Shown one piece after another: positions 12,947-19,863 of a stretch of DNA of 32,067 bases. Positions within the stretch are counted from its first letter, which is position 1, and each line of letters starts with the position of its first letter. The translations under genes were made by a program, and so were the position numbers. Source of the DNA: Pseudomonadota bacterium (lineage in GTDB: Bacteria; Pseudomonadota; Alphaproteobacteria; Rhizobiales; Hyphomicrobiaceae); assembly GCA_023430315.1 (NCBI GenBank), contig JAEZAW010000145.1:1-32067 (forward strand), in the 5' to 3' direction. The notes below the pieces were generated by a model that worked only from the letters and a program-made list of their open reading frames with translations, had not been told where the DNA came from and searched no databases.

Positions 12947-12971
12947 AATGTCAGGTTCGACTTTTAGTTCC
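12947..12971 (-). promoter_or_regulatory. Weak sigma-EcfG-like motif before the iron-permease-family gene
   Basis: On the minus strand: GGAAC (12971-12967), 16-nt spacer, CATT (12950-12947). The -10 element lacks the conserved G of CGTT, so this is only suggestive. Confidence 0.3.
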
Positions 12972-13075
12972 ATCCGGCCGCGTCAGTAGGTTCCAGGTCA
13001 GAGAAACAGTGGACGCTCCGAGAGTCTTTTGAGCCACAGGGCGCATGGCCGCCGTATCGTCACAACCCGCTCCTA

Positions 13076-13100
13076 GGAACCCCAGAGCAGGTGCGGCATT
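13076..13100 (+). promoter_or_regulatory. Weak sigma-EcfG-like motif before the 96-aa secreted protein
   Basis: GGAAC (13076-13080), 16-nt spacer, CATT (13097-13100), with the start codon at 13133. It has the same CATT variant as the divergent site at 12947-12971. Confidence 0.3.
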
Positions 13101-13132
13101 CCCAAGCTGCACACGATCCGGGGAGGTGAAGC

Positions 13133-13423
13133 ATGAGGTACATGCTCACATGCGGGTCTGCATTCTTGCTGGCGGCAATGAGCCAGGCCGCTTCTGCAGA
13201 CGATATGGAGAACGATGCCGAACGCGCGTGCGGCACCATCTACGATTACGCCATCCGCGCGTCAGCAACGAAGCGATGGCCTCCACACGAGCGAGCTGAA
13301 AGGCGCCTGCCGTCACTCTACGAACGTTGCTCGCACCATGAGCAAGCGTGCCTGGCCACGCGCGAAGAACTCGAAGACAGGGGCTTCGACGACGGCCAGC
13401 TCGATTGCGGGCCGGAGGAGTGA
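13133..13423 (+). CDS. Small secreted Cys-containing protein, 96 aa
   Basis: The N-terminus MRYMLTCGSAFLLAAMSQAA followed by SADD is a Sec signal peptide with probable cleavage after ASA. The mature part, about 74 residues, is acidic and has Cys at RACGTIY, YERCSHH, QACLATR and LDCGPEE. Four Cys in a periplasmic protein suggest two disulfides. No domain is recognised. GGGGAGG lies 6 nt before the start. It is divergent from the iron-permease-family gene and ends the run of small genes before the tRNA. Confidence 0.75.
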   Translation: MRYMLTCGSAFLLAAMSQAASADDMENDAERACGTIYDYAIRASATKRWPPHERAERRLPSLYERCSHHEQACLATREELEDRGFDDGQLDCGPEE

Positions 13424-14267
13424 ATTGGCACGATCAGTGGGGCGCCCGTCTGCTTCGACGTCGCAGTTGACGTGCATGCAGTCGGCTCTGCATCGAAGGC
13501 GAGGGCAAAAGGAGGCTCGGCGGGTCGCCTTGAAGCGCTCCGACCTAAGCGCAAGCCGGCGGTGATCGGGCGGTCCTTGCTACGGGAGGCAGATGGAAAC
13601 GCGAGAAAGCCGAACGCTTCTCTACCTCCTGCAGAAACGTTCGAACCCTCAGATTCTTCAGGGCTTTGCTGCGTGAAATCGGCATTCGGCCGCTTTTGAT
13701 GAAAGCGTACGGTCAATCTCAGCTTGGAGTTGACCCCTCTAGCGCATCCAGTCCGTTCACCGATGCGACCGGTTCGTATGGCGTCCAGCACGCTTTGCCT
13801 CGTATGGTCTCACTCTCCTGCCTCGGCATCTCGTCTCGTACTCAGTCGACACTGCTCCTGGAACTTCACATTGCGGCTATCCGCAGGATATCGTGCGTAT
13901 CCGCGCGGGCTTATCGGGCTCGTCGAGCTTCCGCACGGGCGGCTGAACAAATGGTTCGTGAGCTCAGGTTCCTGTGGGACTACATGGCTCGGCATGTGCG
14001 GGAACTCCAACAGCGGCCCCGGTTCGTTTCCGAGAAGCACCTTGCGAGGAATTTGATATCGAAACTCGGCACGCTGCGCAGGATATCGGTGGATCGCTCG
14101 CCCTGGCGCGACCTGTCCGCGCTGTCCGCCGAGCTGTGGGTGCTACTGGTCGCGCTGTCCACTGGAGCAATTCTTGCCATCCGCCTGCCCGAGCGCAGAT
14201 TGGCACTGCATTGGCACTACGCTGACCGAACTGCCAAACGCCGATGCATCTATCTCATTGATTTGAT
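13424..14267. other. 844-bp stretch without a recognisable gene
   Basis: Between the secreted-protein gene and the 3' end of tRNA-Arg no frame on either strand shows a start with a ribosome site and a protein-like composition. Long open frames here are biased, Arg/Ser-rich and one of them reads through the antisense of the tRNA. This is the position where an element integrated at the tRNA 3' end would lie, but no integrase or transposase remnant is visible. Confidence 0.6.
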
Positions 14268-14344
14268 TGGCGCGCGGGGAAGGATTCGAACCCACGACCC
14301 CCAGATTCGTAGTCTGGTGCTCTATCCAACTGAGCTACCCGCGC
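14268..14344 (-). tRNA. tRNA-Arg (anticodon ACG)
   Basis: The 77-nt minus-strand sequence folds as a complete cloverleaf. The acceptor stem is GCGCGGG with CCCGCGC, the D-arm TAGCTCAGTTGGATAGAGC, the anticodon stem CCAGA/TCTGG around loop CTACGAA (anticodon ACG), the T-arm GGGTTCGAATCC, the discriminator G, and an encoded CCA at 14270-14268. It reads CGU codons, with A34 normally edited to inosine. It marks the boundary between the small-gene, pseudogene-rich left part and the intact right part of the window. Confidence 0.97.
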
Positions 14345-14548
14345 GCAGCGCCCCCCGCATGTTGCGTCGGGGCGCAGAACACCGACGCGGGCCCGAGGCC
14401 CGTCGTCGAGGCTCGCCCTATTACACGCTCATGACGCCCAGCGCAAGCCGCACCATGCGATCCTCGAGCAGCCGCGACGAAGCGCCTTTAGCAGGCCAAT
14501 CCGTGGACCATCCAGCGGCTCCAAGAGGGCTATCCCTGCTGGACGAAA

Positions 14549-15301
14549 TCAGCTCAGAAGCTGGCCGCCGTCGACCGTGATGGTCTGCCCGGTAACCCAG
14601 CTCGCCAGATCGCTGACGAGGAACAGGGCCACGGTCGCGATTTCCTCCGGCGCGCCGAAGCGGCCCCAGGGAATGGACTTGAGTGTCGCCTGGTAGAGGG
14701 GAGGATTCTCGTTCTTCCGGCGATCCCAGACCCCGCCAGGGAACTCGATCGAGCCGGGCGCGATCGCATTCACGCGGATGCGCTTGCCCGACAGCATGAG
14801 CGCCTGCGACTGCGTGTAGTTGATCACAGTGGCCTTCACCGCGGCGTAGGGTGCCGAGCGGGCGCTCGCGCGATAGCCGGAAATCGATGAGATGTTGACG
14901 ATGGCGCCGCCGCCGGCCTTCTCGATGTGCGGGATTGCCGCGTGCGATGCGCGCACCGTCGCGAGAACGTCGATGTTGAGGCCGGCGGCCCAACCCGTCT
15001 CATCATCGCCCATACCGAAGCCCGAAGCATTGTTGACCAGGATGTCGATGCCGCCGAGCGTGCTGGCTGCGCTCTCGACATAACGTGCGATCGCCGTGGC
15101 GTCGGCGAGATCGCAGGCCCCCCAGTGAACCTGCACGCCGTGCTTGCCGATGTCGGCGGCAGCTGCCTTCAGCCCCTCCGACCCGCGCGCGCAGATCGAG
15201 ACATTCGCGCCGGCTGCCGCGAACGCTAGCGCGATCGAGCGACCGATCCCGCGGCTTCCACCTGCGATGACCGCCCGCTTGCCCTTAAGTGAAATGTTCA
15301 T
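14549..15301 (-). CDS. SDR family NAD(P)-dependent oxidoreductase
   Basis: This 250-aa classical short-chain dehydrogenase has the cofactor motif AGGSRGIGRSIA at about residues 13-24, the structural NNAS motif (LVNNASGFG), the catalytic Ser in NISSISGYR, and YAAVKA with catalytic Tyr and Lys. It ends WVTGQTITVDGGQLLS, the usual SDR C-terminus. Substrate cannot be told; enoyl-ACP/3-ketoacyl reductases and sugar or alcohol dehydrogenases all share this pattern. The start at 15301 is chosen from a GGGAG box 9 nt upstream and a fit to family length; the frame extends upstream without a better start. It stands alone, 204 nt upstream of the tRNA. Confidence 0.88.
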   Translation of the reverse strand: MNISLKGKRAVIAGGSRGIGRSIALAFAAAGANVSICARGSEGLKAAAADIGKHGVQVHWGACDLADATAIARYVESAASTLGGIDILVNNASGFGMGDDETGWAAGLNIDVLATVRASHAAIPHIEKAGGGAIVNISSISGYRASARSAPYAAVKATVINYTQSQALMLSGKRIRVNAIAPGSIEFPGGVWDRRKNENPPLYQATLKSIPWGRFGAPEEIATVALFLVSDLASWVTGQTITVDGGQLLS

Positions 15302-15512
15302 CCTGCAATTCTCCCACCTTGCTGGCCCACTTTGCCGGCGACTTTGCCAACTCCGGCAGCCGGGTGGCAACCGCATTCGCTGACCGCCCGCTGTGGCGCC
15401 GCGACACCTGTTTCAGCGCGAATCAAATTACCGTCGCGAAAGCGCTTGCCTTCGACAAATGCAAATGCCAATTATTCCTAATAAGGTCATTAGCTCAGGA
15501 ACGAACAATCTT

Positions 15513-16280
15513 ATGCGAGTATGTGAGCCCGCAGGCGCACTCTGCATCGCCGCACTCCTTGCGCTGCTCCCGGCGTCCGCGATAGCTGGTACATTTGATA
15601 TCAAAGGGCCCGAGGTCGAAAAGGACGAGAAGGAGCTCCTGACCAACCACACTTTCCAGTCGGGTTTCCCGGCCAACGCCGATCGCATCCGGCACAGCTT
15701 CGAGTTCGTCGCCAGCTATGCATTCTCGGAGCGGTTCAAGGGGGGCCTCAAGAGCAACTTCGACCGGCCTCTTGATGATGGAGCGCACCTCTCCACAGTA
15801 GGGATCGAAGGGCAGATCTTCGTGGGGAGTTTCGGACCCGCTATCGCCGTCGCGTGGTACACGGGTCTCGACGTCCACGTTCATCGTCACGATACCAATA
15901 CGCTGACCTTTGGCCCCCTCATCAAATTCGGCGACGATGCGCTCTCGCTGACCCTCAATCCGCTCTTCACGCACTCCTTCGGGCCTCATCGCGAGGATGG
16001 TGTCGCCTTCGTCTATGCGGTGGGGCTGAAGGGCGCACTTCGCGAGTCACTGGCGATCGGCATCGAAGCCTATGGCACGTTGCCGGATATAGGAGACTCA
16101 CCATCGCCGAATTTTCAGGACCACCGTATCGGGCCCGTCGTCTACATCGATCATGATCTGAGACCCGCTCGTGGCGATGAGCGCGCAACAAAACTGTCGC
16201 TGGAGATCGGTGCGTTCGTCGGCCTCACTGACGCCGCACCCGACTGGACGGGCAAAGTCAAAGCCACGCTCACATGGTAG
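15513..16280 (+). CDS. Putative outer-membrane beta-barrel protein, first of a tandem pair
   Basis: From an ATG at 15513 the 255-aa protein has a signal peptide (MRVCEPAGALCIAALLALLP, cleavage near AIAG). A body of alternating hydrophobic strands follows and ends in an aromatic residue, KVKATLTW, as in outer-membrane barrels. Strand-like stretches include SFEFVASYAFSERFKGGLKS, FGPAIAVAWYTGLDVHV and VAFVYAVGLKGAL. It is clearly homologous to the next gene in its last 170 residues (GPLIKFG, HSFG, GVAFVYAVGLK, IGIEAYG, APDWTGKVKATLTW). The ribosome site is unconvincing, so the start is uncertain; the frame is open to 15393. Function unknown; a porin or transport-linked barrel is the likely class. 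Confidence 0.65.
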   Translation: MRVCEPAGALCIAALLALLPASAIAGTFDIKGPEVEKDEKELLTNHTFQSGFPANADRIRHSFEFVASYAFSERFKGGLKSNFDRPLDDGAHLSTVGIEGQIFVGSFGPAIAVAWYTGLDVHVHRHDTNTLTFGPLIKFGDDALSLTLNPLFTHSFGPHREDGVAFVYAVGLKGALRESLAIGIEAYGTLPDIGDSPSPNFQDHRIGPVVYIDHDLRPARGDERATKLSLEIGAFVGLTDAAPDWTGKVKATLTW

Positions 16281-16426
16281 GGCGTGCCGCTCTCTGAATA
16301 TTGTTGCCGATCACGCACATGTCGCCATGGAACCACGCGGCACGATGCCTCGATCGGTGCTTCGGCCATTGGTCCGCCAAGCTTCGTCGCTATGATCCCA
16401 GAAACAATGACGAGGCGGAAAAAATC

Positions 16427-17332
16427 ATGAGCGCACACCGCATCTCGCTTGGGCTTCTGGCGACCGCGCTGCTGGCTGGCACCGCGACGATTGCCTATGC
16501 TTGGCCCGGCAAAAAAGAACTTTCGAAATTCGAGTACGAAACCGACTTGCCGACCGATATCCCCTTGGAGCTCGACGCGTCTCTACCATTGTACGAGCCC
16601 GGCAAGGAGCCGGCACTCGGGTTCGGTGCAACACCGTCGGCGCAGAATGCTGGAGCAGCTTTCTCACGCCAAGAAACGCAGAGCGCCATCGCGCGTGCCA
16701 TCAAGTCCGGATACTCAGTCTCGGCGGAACAGCTCCCCGCAGAGATGAATCGAGGCTATGTCGTCACGGATAGTTTCCAGGCGGGCATCCGTGCGGGCTT
16801 CGACGCGCCGGTCGGCGATGAGATGCGCTTCACGGCAGCCGGCGCCGAAGCCAAGCTCAATCTCGGGCAGCTCGGCCCAGCCATCTCCTGGGGCTGGCAT
16901 ACGGGCCTCGATATGGCGCTCCAGACAGGCGGCACGAACGCGGTTGAATCAGGTCCGCAGTTCAAGCTCGGCGGCAACCAGCTCGCTCTGACGTTCAGCC
17001 CGAAGGTGGCGCACAGCTTCGGCACCGAGCCCCACCACGAGCGTGGCGACGTGGCATTCGCATACGCCGCCGGCCTCAAGAGTGAGGTCACGAAAGGTGT
17101 CGCCCTTGGCATCGAGGCGTTCGGATCGACGTCGGATATCGCCAGCGTGCCCGGCACGGCACTGCAGACGCACCGCACGACCCCGGGCTTGTATGTCGGC
17201 CTTGGCCTGGCGCCGCAGCCGCTCGGCGACGCGAATGGCTCGAAGTTCTCGATTGAGCTCGGTGCCCTCGCTGATATGAGCGAGGCGCAACCCGACTGGA
17301 CCGGCAAACTCAAAGCGGCAGTCACCTGGTGA
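16427..17332 (+). CDS. Putative outer-membrane beta-barrel protein, second of a tandem pair
   Basis: This 301-aa protein starts MSAHRISLGLLATALLAGTA with a signal peptide cleaved near AYAWPG. A periplasmic-looking insert of about 85 residues follows (Pro- and Ala-rich, up to AEQLPAEMNRG) that the first copy lacks. The barrel-like region then begins: DSFQAGIRAGFDAPVGDEMR, GPAISWGWHTGLDMAL, KLGGNQLALTFSPKVAHSFG and a C-terminal AQPDWTGKLKAAVTW. AGGCGG lies about 9 nt before the ATG at 16427. It lies 146 nt after its paralogue on the same strand, so the pair probably arose by tandem duplication. No characterised homologue is recognised. Confidence 0.7.
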   Translation: MSAHRISLGLLATALLAGTATIAYAWPGKKELSKFEYETDLPTDIPLELDASLPLYEPGKEPALGFGATPSAQNAGAAFSRQETQSAIARAIKSGYSVSAEQLPAEMNRGYVVTDSFQAGIRAGFDAPVGDEMRFTAAGAEAKLNLGQLGPAISWGWHTGLDMALQTGGTNAVESGPQFKLGGNQLALTFSPKVAHSFGTEPHHERGDVAFAYAAGLKSEVTKGVALGIEAFGSTSDIASVPGTALQTHRTTPGLYVGLGLAPQPLGDANGSKFSIELGALADMSEAQPDWTGKLKAAVTW

Positions 17333-17390
17333 GCCGCTCAACGTCGGCGCCATCGCCGTAGGATCGCGATTGCTCAAACTCCGGCACGCA

Positions 17391-17423
17391 CAAAATGAAA
17401 GCGGGGCCCCGAAGGACCCCGCT
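17391..17423 (-). terminator. Intrinsic terminator of the TorF-family porin gene
   Basis: On the minus strand AGCGGGGTCC, loop TTCG, GGGCCCCGCT forms a 10-bp stem (one G-T pair) closed by a stable UUCG tetraloop, followed by TTTCATTTTG. It lies 29 nt beyond the porin stop codon. Confidence 0.85.
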
Positions 17424-17451
17424 CGACTAAGCCGCCGGGAAGCGGAAGTTA

Positions 17452-18237
17452 TCAGAAGGTCGCCTTGGCAGTCGCCACGAAGCGAGCGCCGCAGTGCAGG
17501 GTAGCTGTGCTCTGGCAGAAATCCAGATCCGTGTCCCAGTACCGGAAATCGATCGAGAAGCGCTCGTGGAAGCCGAGGGTCACACCAGCGTTCCAGTACA
17601 CGTAGCTGTCGTCGCCGAATGCCACCGCATAGGCCGCATCATCACCCGACTGGTAGCCGATGAGGGCGCTGAACGTCAGACCGATATCGCGGATCTTCGG
17701 AAGCTCCTGCGCGAAGGCGCCTTCCACCGTCCACACATCCCCGGTCTCACCCGTATAGTCAGGAGACCAGAAACCCGTCACGCCGACCGTGCCACCCTTC
17801 CAGGGGGAAACGCTCGCGCCTGCCTTGAGCTCAACGTAGTTGAACTCGGCAGCGCTATCGTGTGCACCCGGATACACGTAGTAGATTACGCCGAAATCAA
17901 ACGTCACCGGGCCCAGAACCGGCTTGATGCCAGCGACGAGATCCACTTCCGATGTCGCAGTGTGTTTTCCGAAGTCGACGGTCGACGCCCAGACGCCAGC
18001 GTAGAGAATGCCGTAGGTGAGATCGAGACCCGCCTGCACCGCAGGATCCTTGCGCGTCTGGCTCATGCCGCGGAAGATGTAGTCGTTCGTCACGGCGAAG
18101 CTGGCCGCCCAGGCAAAAGTGCGGTCCGACGGAGCCGGATCGTCCTTCAGACCGCCCGCGGCGGCCGGACCCGCGAGGAATGCAAGCGCCATCGCCCCCG
18201 CGATGCTCTTTGCCAGTGTCCCGGTCTTGATGTTCAT
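17452..18237 (-). CDS. TorF family putative porin
   Basis: This 261-aa protein has a signal peptide (MNIKTGTLAKSIAGAMALAF onward, cleavage after GPAAA). The family hallmark follows: WAASFAVTNDYIFRGMSQT, then KDPAVQAGLDLTYGILYAGV. The C-terminus FVATAKATF ends in Phe, as needed for insertion into the outer membrane. This is the TorF/Gcw_chp family of putative outer-membrane porins, whose substrate is unknown. GAGGGGACG lies about 6 nt before the start at 18237, and an intrinsic terminator follows, so it is a single-gene unit. Two Cys near the end (DFCQSTATLHCG) may form a disulfide in a loop. Confidence 0.88.
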   Translation of the reverse strand: MNIKTGTLAKSIAGAMALAFLAGPAAAGGLKDDPAPSDRTFAWAASFAVTNDYIFRGMSQTRKDPAVQAGLDLTYGILYAGVWASTVDFGKHTATSEVDLVAGIKPVLGPVTFDFGVIYYVYPGAHDSAAEFNYVELKAGASVSPWKGGTVGVTGFWSPDYTGETGDVWTVEGAFAQELPKIRDIGLTFSALIGYQSGDDAAYAVAFGDDSYVYWNAGVTLGFHERFSIDFRYWDTDLDFCQSTATLHCGARFVATAKATF

Positions 18238-18410
18238 TGTAGTCGTCCCCTCGTTTCCCGTCGGAAGTCCCTGAAAATTCCCTGCATGTAACTGCAATGT
18301 TGCGGATCTGCTGTCTCCGACGCAAGCTGAGCTTTGCGTTTTCTGCAACGTTGACGGTGGTGCGTGGCGGTTCCGTAACAGTTTGGTGTCACTAAGCAAT
18401 CTGGCTATCT

Positions 18411-18468
18411 AAAATGCCTCCAAAACAGTCACAATTGGGCCTGTCAGTGACGCTTTTGGCGGCATTTT
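18411..18468. repeat. Long imperfect hairpin between the porin and pteridine-reductase genes
   Basis: AAAATGCCTCCAAAA (18411-18425) pairs with TTTTGGCGGCATTTT (18454-18468) with one mismatch. Inside it GTCAC (18428-18432) pairs with GTGAC (18447-18451). The hairpin has an A-rich and a T-rich flank on both strands, like a bidirectional terminator, yet it lies in a 369-bp region between two divergent genes. It may be an attenuator in the porin leader, an operator or a remnant. Nothing else is recognised in 18238-18606. Confidence 0.6.
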
Positions 18469-18606
18469 TATCACCGTCGAAGTCCTTGTGACGGGCGCAA
18501 CCTGGGGCGAAGATGAGCGAACGAAGGCTTATCGGGCCAGGACGCGCGACTCGATCACAGAGACCTTCAGCACGACACCTCACGGCGCCTCGGGCGAACG
18601 GAGCTG

Positions 18607-19386
18607 ATGGTGGCTGGTTCAGCAGATAATAGGTCCCGCACAGCCATCGTCACCGGCGCCGGCCGGCGCATCGGGCGGGCCATCGCCTTGGACCTTGCCC
18701 GGAGCGGCTGGCACGTCGGCGTCCATTACGCAGCATCTCGCCATGAGGCCGAAGCCGTCGTCGCGGAGATTCGCGCGGCAAACGGCGTCGCGGCTGCCCT
18801 CGGCGCCAACCTCGAGGACGTGCGCGACACGGAGCTACTGATCGGACGCTGCGCCGACGCCATGGGGGCTCCCGAGCTGCTGGTAAACAGCGCCGCGCTG
18901 TTTCTGGACGACCGCGTCCAGAACCTCGACGTCCGCCAATGGGATCGCCAGCTCGCGGTCAATCTGCGTGCCCCAATCCTGCTCTCGAAAGCTTTTGCGG
19001 CACATCTGCCAGCCCGGCGCCACGGGGTGATCGTCAACATCATCGATCAGCGCGTATGGCGGCTGACGCCTGAGTTTTTCTCATACACAATCGCCAAGGC
19101 AGGCCTCTATGCCGCCACCCAAACGCTCGCCCAGGCCCTCGCGCCGCGCATTCGCGTGAACGCCATCGGACCCGGGCCGGTCCTTGCCAGCATCCATCAG
19201 ACGCCGGATGCCTTTGCGGGCGAGGTTGCCGCCACGCCGCTTGGCCGTGCGACCCCGCCCGAGGAGATTGCCGCCGCCGTCCGCTTCATCCTTGACGCCC
19301 CCTCGATGACCGGCCAGATGATCGCCCTCGATGCGGGCCAGCACCTCGCCTGGCCAACGCCGCCGAGGGCGGCCGGAACGGATTGA
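18607..19386 (+). CDS. SDR family oxidoreductase, pteridine-reductase (FolM-like) type
   Basis: This 259-aa SDR has the motif TGAGRRIGRAIA near residue 16. The TGxxxRIG form is the signature of pteridine reductases (PTR1, FolM). In place of the usual SDR catalytic Ser there is Asp (VIVNIIDQRVW), followed by the active-site YTIAKAG Tyr and Lys, also as in PTR1/FolM. The product therefore probably reduces a dihydropterin or dihydrofolate with NADPH. It is followed after 57 nt by folB, which supports a role in folate or tetrahydromonapterin metabolism. GGAG lies 4 nt before the ATG at 18607; a GTG one codon later is an alternative start. Confidence 0.82.
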   Translation: MVAGSADNRSRTAIVTGAGRRIGRAIALDLARSGWHVGVHYAASRHEAEAVVAEIRAANGVAAALGANLEDVRDTELLIGRCADAMGAPELLVNSAALFLDDRVQNLDVRQWDRQLAVNLRAPILLSKAFAAHLPARRHGVIVNIIDQRVWRLTPEFFSYTIAKAGLYAATQTLAQALAPRIRVNAIGPGPVLASIHQTPDAFAGEVAATPLGRATPPEEIAAAVRFILDAPSMTGQMIALDAGQHLAWPTPPRAAGTD

Positions 19387-19443
19387 CCGCGCCGTGCATC
19401 AACGATCATCGGCACCCGATAATGACTGTCCAATGAGCGCCCC

Positions 19444-19863
19444 ATGACCGAGCCGCTTGCCACCTCCGGCTCCTCAGGCGGACCGCCATCGGCGGCCGGT
19501 GGCCGCCCCCTCAGGCGCGTATTCGTGCGCGATCTCGAGCTGATGGCCTCGGTTGGCGTCTACGAGCTCGAGAAGCGCTACGAGCAGCGCCTGATCATCT
19601 CGGTCGATCTCATGGTGCTCGATGAGTACGACGGAAAGTCCGACAGCCTGAGCGCCGTGCTCGACTACAGCACCGTGATCGCCGGCATTCGCGCGATCGT
19701 CGAAAGCGGGCACACGAACCTGCTCGAGACGCTCGCCGAGCGCATTGCCCAGCGCTGCCTCGCCGATCAACGCGTCATGCGTGCAGTTGTGCGCCTCGAG
19801 AAACCCGACATCGTGCCCGGCTGCCGTACGGTTGGCATCGAGATCGTGCGGGATCGAGTTTAG
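19444..19863 (+). CDS. folB: Dihydroneopterin aldolase
   Basis: This 139-aa protein catalyses the cleavage of 7,8-dihydroneopterin to 6-hydroxymethyl-dihydropterin in folate synthesis. Typical motifs are FVRDLELMASVGVYELEKRY near residue 27, LDYSTVIAGIRAIVES, LLETLAERIAQRC with the substrate-binding Glu, and VRLEKPDIVPGC with the conserved Lys. An N-terminal extension of about 22 Gly/Ser/Pro-rich residues is longer than in most family members, so a later start is possible; the ribosome site at 19444 is weak. It follows the FolM-like reductase. Its stop codon overlaps that of hslU, which converges from the other strand, by 4 bp. Confidence 0.9.
   Translation: MTEPLATSGSSGGPPSAAGGRPLRRVFVRDLELMASVGVYELEKRYEQRLIISVDLMVLDEYDGKSDSLSAVLDYSTVIAGIRAIVESGHTNLLETLAERIAQRCLADQRVMRAVVRLEKPDIVPGCRTVGIEIVRDRV

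Noticed and set aside
13993..14017. GGAAC at 13993 followed by GGTT
   Set aside because: Spacing is 15 nt rather than 16-17, and no gene follows on that strand.
13666..14580. 304-codon open frame on the plus strand
   Set aside because: It reads straight through the antisense of tRNA-Arg and into the 3' end of the SDR gene, has no ribosome site, and has biased Arg/Ser-rich composition.
18360..18381. GGAAC near 18370 (minus) as a stress promoter for the porin
   Set aside because: The CGTT element lies 19 nt away, outside the accepted 16-17 nt spacing.
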